Shown: piece after piece, positions 27,301 through 36,500 of the stretch
Position numbering within the stretch: position 1 is the first letter of the stretch
Layout: each line of letters begins with the position of its first letter
Assembly (NCBI GenBank): GCA_963841635.1
Contig: CAWJDO010000002.1
Coordinates: 5,270,001-5,334,000 of the forward strand
DNA from: DASWZN01 sp963841635
GTDB lineage: Bacteria; Acidobacteriota; Terriglobia; Bryobacterales; Bryobacteraceae
Reading direction: 5' to 3'
DNA: 64,000 nt
Notes under the pieces: model-generated
What the model was told of the DNA's origin: nothing
Seen by the model: the letters and a program-made list of their open reading frames with translations, nothing else
The model's database searches: none
Made by a program: the position numbers and the translations under genes

Positions 27301-27728
27301 AGGAGCTGGCGAACCTCGGCACGTCCCCGCAAGAATTGGCAGCCGGCGTGGCACGGGTCGAACAGGCGCTCCTGCGCACGCTCGCCAGTCAACGCGGCAG
27401 GTGGATTCTGGCCGCCCACCCTCGCGCGCACTGCGAATATCCCATTGCCGGCGTCCTCGACGGAGCGGTAATTCATGGCGCCGTCGATCGCACTTTCGTG
27501 GACGAAGGCGGCGTGCGCTGGATCGTGGACTACAAGACTAGTGCCCACCTGGGCGGGCGGCTCGACTACTTCCTGGACGAGGAACAGCGGCGCTACCGGG
27601 AGCAGTTGGAGCGCTATGCAAGGCTGCTCGCGGGCGCGGCGCGGACCGTCCGTCTGGGTCTGTATTTTCCGCTTTTGGATGGCTGGCGTGAATGGCCGCC
27701 GGCTGGCGAAGAAGGAGAGAACGGGTGA
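24336..27728 (+). CDS. AddA/RecB-like UvrD helicase-nuclease
   Basis: 1130 aa from ATG 24336, with AGGAG 3 nt upstream. Superfamily 1A motifs are in order: Walker A APAGSGKT (30-37), TFTRKAAGEM (Ia), LLVDEFQDTS (II, about 424), GDPMQSIYRFR (III), ELMTIHKAKGLQFDTVIVPGL (V), and LLYVACTRARRRLHLLGY (VI). The C-terminal RecB-family nuclease has HGAVDRTFVDEGGVRWIVDYKTS. With the AddB-like protein it should form a dual-nuclease helicase that processes double-strand breaks. 268 bp without a clear gene separate it from the AddB-like gene, unusual within such an operon. Confidence 0.92.
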   Translation: MSSTGLAQIKSDEAARQRALDPSASFLVQAPAGSGKTELLIQRYLALLAQVREPEAVVAITFTRKAAGEMQARILQALARAEGGEAPEKPYERVSHEWAMRALEQDRRRGWDLRAHPSRLRIQTIDSLCAAITKQMPWLARLGAQPAVTEGPDPHYVEASNRTLALVEADGPWRAAIEAVLAHLDNNVPHTGKLIVHMLRFRDHWLPLAASGSERRVELESAMQKALEDGLAFAAELFPDSLRPLTLELAAFAASNVAPDHPLRACAGLTQWPRSMAADRSVWDAICYFLLTSEGKAFRKDTDKRLGFPSPTTASGAAQKKLYRDQKERARGLLQALEPNQRLREALRLVTKLPPARYSDAQWEVMDALFAVLKLSVANLRLVFREKGEVDFCEVASSARVALGEAAAPSDLALGLDARLEHLLVDEFQDTSVAQFELLEKLTAGWERGDGRTVFLVGDPMQSIYRFRQAEVGLFLGVVGGTVGEVSPEFLELNANHRSQAGIVLWINTVFERIFSNVRDITTGAMTYAASTPQKPEESGEAVCVHALRKGEDKAEAALVVDLVRQARKADPSGTIAVLVRARSHLAAIVPALKRASLTFRSIEIDRLSNRSVVRDLLSLTRAMLHFGDRPAWLSILRAPWCGLDLRDLYALVKGRPEAAVWDLMAEDRPGVSPEGQRRIRGVRGVLSRAFGERGRLRLRRWVERTWWALGGPACVGPEGQQDAADFLDLLEKDERAADLPDFDGFRRQVDELYARPDPSADGTLELMTIHKAKGLQFDTVIVPGLSRLPRPDEPALLLLAERPRLGGVDRLLASIRETGMDQDPVYGYLRELERAKSANENIRLLYVACTRARRRLHLLGYAVRDAAGEVKPGAGSLLERLWPGFSDVERQKFINAASTAVTYAPGEELSNTVLMRLPLDWAAPELPEALPLRAAPPVDRERPSYLWVGDTLRHVGTVVHAALRRIGEDGAENWDTERIRAGRETYRQELANLGTSPQELAAGVARVEQALLRTLASQRGRWILAAHPRAHCEYPIAGVLDGAVIHGAVDRTFVDEGGVRWIVDYKTSAHLGGRLDYFLDEEQRRYREQLERYARLLAGAARTVRLGLYFPLLDGWREWPPAGEEGENG

Positions 27729-28849
27729 GATTCCTACATACCGCCGATTGGCAGATCGGCATGTGTGCCAAGCACGTTGGTCGATCCGGAGAACGCGTTC
27801 GCCAGGAAAGGCTTAGGGCGGCCGAGCGCGTCGTAGCGGCGGCTCGCGATGGCGGCGCGGAGTTTCTTCTTGTCGCGGGAGACACGTTCGAACACAATGG
27901 CGTGGACCGGGCATCCGTCCAGCGGGTCGGGGACATTCTGGCGCGCGCCGAGCTGCCTGTATTCCTCATTCCCGGCAACCACGATCCGCTGATCCCCGGC
28001 TCCGTGTGGGACCATCCGGTCTGGCAGACATCGAATCTCCGTGTCCTGCGCGCGGCCGAGCCGGTGGAGGCGGGTCCCGCCACCCTGTTTCCGTGTCCAC
28101 TGAAGGAAGCGCACGGCCGGCGCGATCCCACCGCCTGGATCCAGCCGGAAGCCGCCGGCAGGATTCGGATTGGACTCGCGCACGGCCACGTCGAGGGTCT
28201 GCCCCAGGCCGAGCCTGATCACCCTATCGCGCGGGATGCCGCGCGACGCGCCGGCCTCGACTACCTCGCCTTGGGCCATTGGCATTCCTACACCGGGATT
28301 GCAGATGCGGACGGCGTGGCCCGCACGGTGTACTCCGGCACCCACGAGACCAGCAAGTTCGGCGAGCGAGACAGCGGTAACGCCCTGATCGTAGAGATCG
28401 CGGGCCCCGGCGCGCCGCCCACCGTCCGGCCGGTGCGTACGGGAGCGCTATCGTGGTACGACCTTACCATAGAGCTCACGGCAGGTCAGATTGGTGAGGT
28501 CGTCACGAAGGTGAATGCCATCCCTACCGCGGAATCGGCCCTTCTCAACATCCGGCTTGGCGGACTCATCTTCGGAGCGGACTTGCCGCGCTTGCGGCAA
28601 CTGCACGACATCGTGGATTCGAACCGTTTTCTATTCGCCTCCCTCGACGACGCTGGCGTGCGCCCCGCACCCGAGGATTCGGCCTGGGTGGATGCGCTCC
28701 CAGAGGGGATTTTGCGTGACGCCGCTCTCGGGCTGCGCGAGCTCGCGGACCCCGCATTTGCCGGTGTCCGTCCCGACGGCGCGTCGGCACCGGTGGCCGC
28801 GAACGCGCTGGTCGAACTCTACGCGATATCCAAGGGAGTAGTTGCATGA
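27725..28849 (+). CDS. SbcD/Mre11/YhaO-like metallophosphoesterase
   Basis: 374 aa. The GTG at 27725 overlaps the previous stop (GTGA); the first residues, RFLHTADWQIG, need this start. Calcineurin-like motifs are complete: HTADWQIG (D-x-H type, with Gln in place of the usual His), VAGDTFEHNG, IPGNHDPL, LAHGHVEG and LGHWHSYTG. These bind two metal ions for Mre11-type nuclease activity. It is followed with overlap by an SbcC/YhaN-type ATPase, the usual Mre11-Rad50 gene pairing. It probably supplies endo- or exonuclease activity to the ATPase complex. Confidence 0.9.
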   Translation: MRFLHTADWQIGMCAKHVGRSGERVRQERLRAAERVVAAARDGGAEFLLVAGDTFEHNGVDRASVQRVGDILARAELPVFLIPGNHDPLIPGSVWDHPVWQTSNLRVLRAAEPVEAGPATLFPCPLKEAHGRRDPTAWIQPEAAGRIRIGLAHGHVEGLPQAEPDHPIARDAARRAGLDYLALGHWHSYTGIADADGVARTVYSGTHETSKFGERDSGNALIVEIAGPGAPPTVRPVRTGALSWYDLTIELTAGQIGEVVTKVNAIPTAESALLNIRLGGLIFGADLPRLRQLHDIVDSNRFLFASLDDAGVRPAPEDSAWVDALPEGILRDAALGLRELADPAFAGVRPDGASAPVAANALVELYAISKGVVA

Positions 28850-31572
28850 TTCTGCGTTCGATCGAAGTGAAGGGCTGGCGCTGTTTTCCGGACAAAGTGC
28901 GCCTGGGCCGATTGAGCGAGCGTTTGAACGTCGTCTACGGACCTAACGGCGCGGGTAAATCGACGTTTTTCGAGGCCATGGTCCGCGGTTTCTTCGATTA
29001 TCACCGCGTCGGAGGAGAATTCGCGGAGATGTTGCGTCCGTGGGGCAAAGCCCTCGCTCCCGGGGTCGTTCTTGAATTTTGTCATGCCGGCCAGGAATAT
29101 CGGCTGAGCAAGCAATTCCTGGATCATCCTTCGGCGAGCCTCGAACGGCTAGAGGGTGCCGCTTTTGTATCCCTGGCGGAGGGCGAGGCAGCAGACGAGC
29201 AGGTGCGGCAGGTGCTGCGAGCGTCGGGCCCTGGTCGCGGACTGGCGCAGGTCAAGAATTGGGGGCTGGCCCAAGTGCTCTGGACCCTTCAAGGCGACCT
29301 GAATCTGGGTGAGATCACCAACGACACTGCCGCCGACATCCGTTCGATGCTGGGCGCCCAGTTCGCGGGGCTTGGCGGGGGGCGCATCGAGCAGGAGATC
29401 GAACGCCGCTACGCGGAGTACTTCACCAAGGGCGGCGCCGTCAAGAAGGGCCAGCATGCGCCGGCGGCCGTGCGGTTGGAAGAGGATCTCAAAGCGGCGG
29501 AGATTCGCCGAGGCGAAGCTCGCGAAGCGCTCAGGCAATTCGAGGAGCGCTCCTCGCGCCTGGAGGGAATCCGCGCAGAACGAGCGCAGCTCGCCCGCGA
29601 GATCGAAGCAGCGAGTGGCACGTTGGTGGAAGCGCGCCGGAGAGCGCAGGAATACGCCGAGCTAACCGCTGAGCAGCAGCGGCGCCGCGGCCAGTCTCAG
29701 GCGGGGGAGGCCGACTACAAACGTATCGTCCAGCAAATTGAAGCGATCCAAGCAGCCGCGGCCGACCTCTCCAAAGCATGCGGCGATCGCGACACGCTCT
29801 TCGAGACACTGCCTAGATTGCGCCGGGCGGCGAGCGAGGCCCGCGCTGAGGCGATCCGCCGTAAAACGCTTCTCGAAAACTGCCGGGCCGGGCAATCGAG
29901 CGTGGACGCCGCCCTTGCTGAAGCCGCACAGGCCGGAACCTACGCGGCGGCGCTGCTTTGCATCGCCGAGCTTGCACCCAAACTCAAGCAGATCCAGCGG
30001 GTCTCCCAACAGGTGACCGGCCTCCGTACAGATCGTGCTCGCCTCGTCGCGCCGGACAAGTCCTCTTTGAAAAAGATTGTCAACTCCGCCAAAACGCGGG
30101 ACGAAGCTCAGCTCAGGCTCGAAGCGGCCTTGATCCAAATCGAGATCGAGCCATCGCGGGACCTGGTTCTCACCGTCGTCGAAGGTGAGGAGCCTGGACC
30201 GGGTCTGCTGCATTCTGGCGATCCCACACTCTTCCGGGGATCGCCGGCGGTAGTTCTGGAGATCGAGGGCCTCGGCCGGTTGCGCGCTCGCGGTCCGGCC
30301 TCGGACGCCGGAGTGTTGCGCCAGGATCGCGACAAAGCCGCGGACAAACTGGCGCGCCTCACGGAGCCCTACGGGACGCTCGACCTTGACGCTTTGGAGA
30401 AACTGTCGGAACTGGCCTCGGACCTCGATCGCCGCGCGGACGAAGAACAGGCGCGGCTCGACGGGCTGCTGGCCGGCAAGAGCGCCGATTCGCTCCTGGC
30501 CGAACTGGCGAAACGACAGGTGGCTGCTACCACGATCGAGGCGCAGCGCCCCGGCTGGAAGGAAGCCCCGCCTGACGCCCCCGCCTTGGAGTTCGCGGCC
30601 GGCGCCCTCGGACGGCAATTCCGCGAGGAGGTGGGTGGCGCAGAACGCCTTTGGCAGAATACTGAGAACCTTGCGGCTTCTGCCGAAACCAACGCTGCCA
30701 CCGGGAACGCCAGGTTGGAGGAGACCGAAAAGCGCGCAGCGGGTGCCGAAGAGCGCCTGCGGAAATTGCGAGCCGACGGCAGGACGGACGCGGAGCGTGA
30801 GAGCGAGCGGCTCGCGGCAGCGGCGTCCTGGGATGCCGCCCGCGCAAGCCTCCAGGCGATCGGGGCTCAGTTAGAAGTCTACGCGGGCGATCCGGCGCCC
30901 GAAGCAACGCTGCTGGAGCGCCAGTTGAAGGCCCTCGATCAGCGCGAGCGCGAGACGTTGCAGAACGAAAAGCTTGAAGAGGGCACCCTTTCCGAGACCG
31001 CAGCCCGCGGCCCCTATCAGGCATTAGCTGTGGCCGAAGAAGAGGTCGCGGCTCTTACAGCGTCGTTGGCGCGCGAGAAGTCTCACATGGATTCAGTCGC
31101 GCTGCTCTGGCGCACCGTAAGGGAGTGCCGCACTAGAGCGGTCGCCGCCGTCGCGGCTCCGATCGAAGATGCTGCGACTACTATGCTTCACCGGATCGCG
31201 GGTGGCCGTTTGGGCCGGATTCGCCTCGGTGAAGGACTGGTGCCAGCCGACCTGACCATTGAGGCAGCGCAAACCGCCGTCCCGCTCGACACAGCCTCGG
31301 GCGGCGAGCGCGAACAGATCTTTCTCGCTACCCGGCTGGCCCTGGCCGATGTACTCACGCGTGACGAGCGTCAGCTGGTCCTGCTTGATGACGTGCTCAC
31401 CGCGACCGATAGCGCACGGATGGCGCGCATTCTGCGGTTGCTCGAGGAATCCGCCGACAGGACGCAGATCGTGATCCTGACGTGCCATAGGGAGAGATAC
31501 CTCGGCCTTGACGGCGCCGAGTTCTTCAATGTGGAACAGATTGCGGCTGCCCGCCGGGCCGTCGCTCGATAG
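28846..31572 (+). CDS. SbcC/Rad50/YhaN-like SMC-type ATPase
   Basis: 908 aa. The ATG overlaps the phosphoesterase stop (ATGA). The N-terminus ILRSIEVKGWRCFPD precedes Walker A GPNGAGKST (32-40). The middle (about 200-760) is long Ala/Glu/Arg-rich coiled coil. The ABC signature TASGGEREQIFLATRLALADVL lies near residue 815 and Walker B QLVLLDDVL near 845. No zinc-hook CxxC was seen in the coiled coil, which separates it from classical SbcC and Rad50 and is closer to YhaN-like proteins. With the previous protein it should form an ATP-regulated DNA-end nuclease. Confidence 0.9.
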   Translation: MILRSIEVKGWRCFPDKVRLGRLSERLNVVYGPNGAGKSTFFEAMVRGFFDYHRVGGEFAEMLRPWGKALAPGVVLEFCHAGQEYRLSKQFLDHPSASLERLEGAAFVSLAEGEAADEQVRQVLRASGPGRGLAQVKNWGLAQVLWTLQGDLNLGEITNDTAADIRSMLGAQFAGLGGGRIEQEIERRYAEYFTKGGAVKKGQHAPAAVRLEEDLKAAEIRRGEAREALRQFEERSSRLEGIRAERAQLAREIEAASGTLVEARRRAQEYAELTAEQQRRRGQSQAGEADYKRIVQQIEAIQAAAADLSKACGDRDTLFETLPRLRRAASEARAEAIRRKTLLENCRAGQSSVDAALAEAAQAGTYAAALLCIAELAPKLKQIQRVSQQVTGLRTDRARLVAPDKSSLKKIVNSAKTRDEAQLRLEAALIQIEIEPSRDLVLTVVEGEEPGPGLLHSGDPTLFRGSPAVVLEIEGLGRLRARGPASDAGVLRQDRDKAADKLARLTEPYGTLDLDALEKLSELASDLDRRADEEQARLDGLLAGKSADSLLAELAKRQVAATTIEAQRPGWKEAPPDAPALEFAAGALGRQFREEVGGAERLWQNTENLAASAETNAATGNARLEETEKRAAGAEERLRKLRADGRTDAERESERLAAAASWDAARASLQAIGAQLEVYAGDPAPEATLLERQLKALDQRERETLQNEKLEEGTLSETAARGPYQALAVAEEEVAALTASLAREKSHMDSVALLWRTVRECRTRAVAAVAAPIEDAATTMLHRIAGGRLGRIRLGEGLVPADLTIEAAQTAVPLDTASGGEREQIFLATRLALADVLTRDERQLVLLDDVLTATDSARMARILRLLEESADRTQIVILTCHRERYLGLDGAEFFNVEQIAAARRAVAR

Positions 31573-31581
31573 GAGATGACC

Positions 31582-31887
31582 ATGAACCAGGAAGTCTTTT
31601 CCCGTTACGCCCAGATCAAGAAACAGATCGCCGAACTGGAGGACCAGTTGGACGAGCTCAAGCCCGAGATCACAGTGGAGTTGAAGATCTTGCCGGACAG
31701 CGTCGCCAAGCTGCCTTTCGGTGTCTTCAACCTCCAGCGAAGGGCGAAGTGGACGTACTCGGATGTGGTCGGACAGCTTGACCAGCAGCTCAAAGCCCGC
31801 CAAAAGGAAGAGCAAGAGGACGGCATCGCTTCCGCCGAATACACCGAGTTCATTCAGTTCAAGGGGGCTGCGGCGGCCGTCGCCTGA
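31582..31887 (+). CDS. Small coiled-coil protein at the end of the AddAB/SbcCD-like operon
   Basis: 101 aa. ATG 31582 is chosen over 31576 because GGAG is 6 nt before it and too close to the first ATG. The N-terminal half is a heptad-like helix (YAQIKKQIAELEDQLDELKPEITVEL). The middle (LPFGVFNLQRRAKWTYSD) resembles small phage-type or recombination-associated proteins, but I cannot name a family. It starts 9 bp after the ATPase stop and so belongs to the operon; it is a candidate small regulatory subunit. Confidence 0.6.
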   Translation: MNQEVFSRYAQIKKQIAELEDQLDELKPEITVELKILPDSVAKLPFGVFNLQRRAKWTYSDVVGQLDQQLKARQKEEQEDGIASAEYTEFIQFKGAAAAVA

Positions 31888-32262
31888 GCGTCCGCCCCTC
31901 CAATTTCACGACTGTCCGTTCGTTCGCGTTCTGTGCGAGCGCTTCGAGATCCAAGGGGGAGGTTCTGTCGTCGAGCGAAATGCTCAATACTCCCCAGCGG
32001 ACAACGTCCAGCGACTCGAGTTAAGCGACACGCTGCCGCCGTCGTCTACGCCCACGAGGTAGCAGCCCCGTGGTTTACCGCACTCTCACTCTGCGGCCCT
32101 GAATATGGCCGGAGAAAACGATCCGCGGCTCGCGCGCAAGCTCCGCCGGTTCGGGCACCGGCTCCGGCTTCCGGTATTCGAAGAAGTGGAGACGGCGCAG
32201 GCTCCAGGAAGCCGCCCCCAGGGAATCATAGGCGATCCTGCTCGGGTTGGAGCCGAAGACCT
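31888..32262. other. Intergenic region upstream of the BREX-like locus
   Basis: No well-supported gene. A minus-strand frame (about 32075-32290) reads SNPSRIAYDSLGAASWSLRRLHFFEYRKPEPVPEP, which has natural composition and may be a remnant of a decayed gene. It lacks a good start and runs through the tandem repeat at 32263. Confidence 0.4.
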
Positions 32263-32290
32263 GGAAGGTGTCCGATGGAAGGTGTCCGAT
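32263..32290. repeat. Tandem 14-bp repeat before the HTH gene
   Basis: GGAAGGTGTCCGAT occurs twice head to tail without mismatch (32263-32276 and 32277-32290), directly before a palindrome and a candidate promoter. It could be a regulator-binding array. Confidence 0.7.
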
Positions 32291-32318
32291 TGCAAAGTTT
32301 TGCAAGGTTTGATAGCGT
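32290..32318 (+). promoter_or_regulatory. Candidate operator and promoter of the BREX-like operon
   Basis: TTGCAAAGTTTTGCAA (32290-32305) is a perfect 7-2-7 palindrome. Its first half can act as a -35 box (TTGCAA), with TAGCGT (32313-32318) as the -10 after 17 bp. The HTH gene starts 19 nt later. A palindrome over the promoter just before a MerR-like gene suggests autoregulation. Confidence 0.4.
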
Positions 32319-32336
32319 AGAGCACTGGACGCCAAA

Positions 32337-32561
32337 GTGGACGACAACCTCCGAGATTATCTCCAGATCAAGGAAGCCGCATGCCTATTGGGCGTTTCCG
32401 AGGGCACGCTTCGCAACTGGGGGCGGCTGGGCAAGATCAAGACCCACCGCCATCCGATTAATGGCTACAGACTGTTCAAGAAAGTTGATCTTGAAGAGCT
32501 TTTGCGCGCTGTCAGGTACTCTGCTGAGCCGACAATCCGCACCGTCGGGTCTGGGTCGTGA
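32337..32561 (+). CDS. MerR/excisionase-type HTH DNA-binding protein
   Basis: 74 aa from GTG 32337. A single winged-helix HTH covers most of it: YLQIKEAACLLGVSEGTLRNWGRLGKIKTHRHPINGYRLFKKVDLEELLRAV. This is the MerR-like or helix_turn_helix-17 fold, with the Leu-Gly-Val-Ser recognition helix and the Tyr-Arg wing. There is no effector domain. It is the first gene before the DUF4007-ATPase-BrxP operon and sits behind a palindrome. It probably controls expression of the defence locus. Confidence 0.75.
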   Translation: MDDNLRDYLQIKEAACLLGVSEGTLRNWGRLGKIKTHRHPINGYRLFKKVDLEELLRAVRYSAEPTIRTVGSGS

Positions 32562-32637
32562 GATCGCATCCCAGCGAAATGGAGGGCCCGACGGGAGAAA
32601 TGGAATTGGTGCACGAAGTGCTCGTGGAGAGACCTAA

Positions 32638-33552
32638 TTGACCACGACAAATGGAAACTCCGAGTTGCGCTTCGGCTTCGCTGGTCATGAGACCTTCCCA
32701 TTCCGCTATGGGTGGTTGAAGAAGGCAGTCGACGCGGTCAATCGAGAGCCCGAGATATTCACTGCTGACCGCGCGATTGTCGACCTGGGCGTTGGCAAGA
32801 ACATGGTTCAGAGCATTCGACACTGGGGGCTAGCTACTCAGATCTTGTGCACGCGGGAGGACCGCAGTCTGGCCGTGACACCCATTGGGCAGAGCCTACT
32901 AGAGAAATGGGATCCTTACCTAGAAGATCCCGCTTCCCTGTGGCTAATCCACTGGCTTCTCGTGACCAATTCCGGTCGCGCTGGCACTTGGTTCATTGCA
33001 TTCACACGATATCCCCGACCAGACCTCACCAAGCGGCAACTCTCAGATTTCTTGGTGGAATTCGCGGAGCGCCACGAACTAAAGGTGAAGCCATCAACTC
33101 TCAGTCGTGATGTGGACTGTTTCATCCGAACGTATTCGCCACCGACATCGGGAAAACTCATCGTGGAGGACTCTTTCAGCTGTCCGTTGACCGAACTCGG
33201 ACTGCTCCATCCGCTTCGGGATGGAGAAAGCTACCAATTCAGCATTGGGCCGAAATCGACTTTGCCCCCAGAGATTGTCGGGTACGCCCTGTTCACGTTC
33301 ATGGCTACTGCACGCCACTCGCGCAAGACGATCGCTCTCAGTGACTGCCTCTACGGAACGGAGAGTCCCGGGCAGGTATTCAAGCTAGATGAGAACTCAT
33401 TGATAGAGTCTATCGAAGCGCTTCAGTCCATTACCGCGGGGGCGCTTGAAGTAGATGACACAGCCGGTCTAAAGCAGATTTATTGCCATAGAGAGGTTGA
33501 CGCCGCCGGCCTCCTTCGTCGTTACTACAGTCGTGGGAGCGGTCGAAAATGA
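32638..33552 (+). CDS. DUF4007-family protein (first copy)
   Basis: 304 aa from TTG 32638 (GGAGAG upstream). The DUF4007 hallmark is at the N-terminus: FAGHETFPFRYGWLKKAVDAV, then DRAIVDLGVGKNMVQSIRHWGLA (about residues 40-62). A C-terminal HTH-like region follows. DUF4007 proteins accompany PAPS-reductase-like genes in phosphorothioation-type and BREX type 4 loci; the molecular role is unknown. Its stop overlaps the next start (ATGA). A second, diverged copy is at 37730-38554. Confidence 0.82.
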   Translation: MTTTNGNSELRFGFAGHETFPFRYGWLKKAVDAVNREPEIFTADRAIVDLGVGKNMVQSIRHWGLATQILCTREDRSLAVTPIGQSLLEKWDPYLEDPASLWLIHWLLVTNSGRAGTWFIAFTRYPRPDLTKRQLSDFLVEFAERHELKVKPSTLSRDVDCFIRTYSPPTSGKLIVEDSFSCPLTELGLLHPLRDGESYQFSIGPKSTLPPEIVGYALFTFMATARHSRKTIALSDCLYGTESPGQVFKLDENSLIESIEALQSITAGALEVDDTAGLKQIYCHREVDAAGLLRRYYSRGSGRK

Positions 33553-36500
33553 GAGGCCGTCTCACCACGACCACCAAGAGCGGAACGCAGCGGATTTTCT
33601 TTCGCTCCGTTCGATTAGAGCGCGATTTCGACGATTCGAGAGCGCTTGAAGGTTACTCGCCGACGCCACAGGTACATCAGGTGCTCTCCCGAATTGCGGA
33701 TAGTCTCCAGCCAAGCTCCACAGAACGCGCGTGGACCCTTACTGGTCCGTACGGAACCGGCAAGTCCGCCTTCGCTCTGTTCTTGGCCCACCTCCTGTCA
33801 TCGCCGAAGAAGAAGAGTGATCTCGCATGGCCCTTACTCTCCGCCACGGCTCCCAAGTTGGTGGATAGCTTGGAATCGACATTGGAAGGCCGTCTACTTC
33901 TGCCAGTAGTGCTCACACTCCGACGCGCCCCGCTGGTCCGCACCGTGTTGGAAGGGCTCCAAGGCGCGGTTGGACGCCTTCCAGATACGTCGACTTCTGC
34001 GGCTCTGGCGCGTGGGATCCGGGCCGACCTGCGCCTCGACAGTCCAGACAGCCGACTTGTCCTCGGTCGGATTGAGTCCCTCATCGAGATCGCCTGTAGT
34101 TCGAGGGGCCACCGCGGCGCTCTTTTCATACTGGACGAACTTGGCAAGGCTCTTGAATACGCGGCCCGAACACCTGGAGAAGATATCTACCTTCTTCAAG
34201 AACTGGCTGAACTAGCCAGCCGCAGTGGAACCCAGCAGCTTCTGCTCGTCGGCGTGCTGCACCAGGCTTTCGAGCAATACGGGGAGCACCTTAATCCTTC
34301 CTCACGCAAGGAGTGGGCGAAGGTTCAAGGGCGATTCGCAGACATAGCATTCCTCGAACCACCAGAGCAGCAGATGCGGCTTGCGGCGGCAGCGACGGCG
34401 GCACTTGGGATCAGAGATTCAAGCGATCTGAGTCATAAGTTGCGGCCAATAGCCGAAGCGCTTGTGCGTGTCGGGTACGCACCAAATGGCATTCGCCCGG
34501 GCGAGCTTGTGCAGATCGCCACTCAGGCATATCCCCTACACCCCACGGCCCTTGTCGCCCTACCCTACCTCTTTCGCCGTTTCGCGCAGAACGAGAGATC
34601 GCTGTACGCTTACCTGCTTAGTCAAGAACCGTATGGCCTCCAGGACGTGCTCAACAGAGGCACGGGCCTAGTCCGACTGCCAGATCTGTTTGACTACTTC
34701 ATGGCGAACTTAGCCGGCAGTCTCGTTCAAAAGAGCTTTGCTCGGCGTTGGCTCGAAGTCTCTGACGCTCTGGAGCGCACCAAGGACCTGAGCACTCTAG
34801 AAGAGAAAGTGCTCAAGACGATCGGCCTCTTGGGAATATTGGGGGACGTAAGCCACTTGAGAGCGAGCTATGGGCTGATTGCCCTGGCGCTGGCGGATTC
34901 TTCAACGGACGATTCGGTCCGAGTTGCAGTGGATTCGCTCGCAACTCGATCCCTGGTCGTTTATCGACGCTACAACAACACTTATAAGGTTTGGGAGGGT
35001 AGCGACGTCGACATCGACGCCCGGCTTGAAGAAGGCCGGTACAAAACGTCCGGAAGACCACTAGGCGAGATTCTAGCCAGATACCTACGTCGGCGACCAA
35101 TTGTTGCGCGCCAACATAGCTACGAGTATGGGGCGCTTCGCTTCTTTGAGTTGAAGTACCTCGACGAGCCATCGAGTCCTGTGGCATTGTGCGCCGGGGC
35201 AGGCGCAGACGGAGTTGTGGCTTGCTGTTTGCCCGCATCTCCCGACCATAGCCGTGCGTTCGAAAACTGGGCATGCAACATAGATGCTCGGGAGGAAAAG
35301 CGGCTGGTCATCGTCATTCCTGAACAGCTTGGTACAATTAGGGAAGCAGCTGGATCCCTAGCTGCGCTCCATTGGGTTTGGGAGAACACTCCGGAGTTGC
35401 GCGACGATCGGGTCGCGAGCCGAGAGCTGGCCGAGCGGACGTTGCTCGTCGAGCAGGCTTTAGGACGCGCTCTGGACGGTCTGCTGGACCCGCGCTCGGA
35501 GCCGAGTGGATCGAGCGCGCGATGGTACCATCTCGGCAGTTCGCAGCCTGCAATCCGGACGCCCCGTAACGCCGCACATGCCCTGTCTTCGGCGATGGAC
35601 CTTATCTACCCGAAGTGTCCTAGAATTCAAAACGAACTTATTAGCCGCCGAGATCTATCCTCGGCAGCGGCCGCGGCTCGGCGCAACCTTGTGGAGCGCA
35701 TGCTTACACGAAGTTCCGAGGCGTTGCTGGGAGTTGAGGGATTTCCCCCGGAGCGCAGCATGTACGAGTCTGTTCTGCTGAGCTCAGGCCTCCACCGTTT
35801 CGCAAACGGCTCCTGGGCCTTCTGCCAACCGCCTGACAGCGACCCTCTGAGGCTCCGCCCGGCTTGGAACGCGATGGCCCAACGGGTGTTTTCAGCCTGC
35901 TCCGAACCGATCGCCATGCCAGAGCTGTTTGCTGAATTGGTCGCCCCGCCATTCGGGGTAATGCCCGGCATCTTGCCGGTACTCCTCACAGCCTTTTTGC
36001 TGACCTACCCGGATGAAACGAGTCTCTACCGGGATGGCAGCTTTGTACCTGAACCGGCGATCGCCGATTTGGAGGTGCTCATGCGGCGGCCCGAGCTCTT
36101 CGGAGTCGCCGGAGTACGGGTAACGGGCGAGCGACAGGTCGTAGTGGAGAGGATGGCGGCCGGCCTGCAAGTTAAACCCGCCGTCCTCCCCATTGTGAGG
36201 TCACTGCTTCACAGGGTGAAGTCACTGCCCGACTCCGCCTGGCGGACTCGAGAGCTTCCAGATGATGCTCTGAGCCTTCGAAACGCATTCGAACACGCGA
36301 AGTCGCCGGAGAAGCTCCTCTTTCTGGATATTCCGGTTGCGCTTGGGCTTCGCCCTTTGTCTGACCTTCCGTCCCTTGAGCCTCACAGCGTTGGCGTCTT
36401 CTTTGACCGTCTCAATGCCGCGCTTGACAACTGGGTGGACCACGGCCCCAGAACAGTTTCTGAATCCCGCGAATACCTCCTGAGTGCTTGCGGTCTGCCT

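Noticed and set aside
32105..32320. 71-codon plus-strand ORF before the HTH gene
   Set aside because: No ribosome binding site, it runs through the tandem 14-bp repeat, and the opposite strand has the more natural composition.
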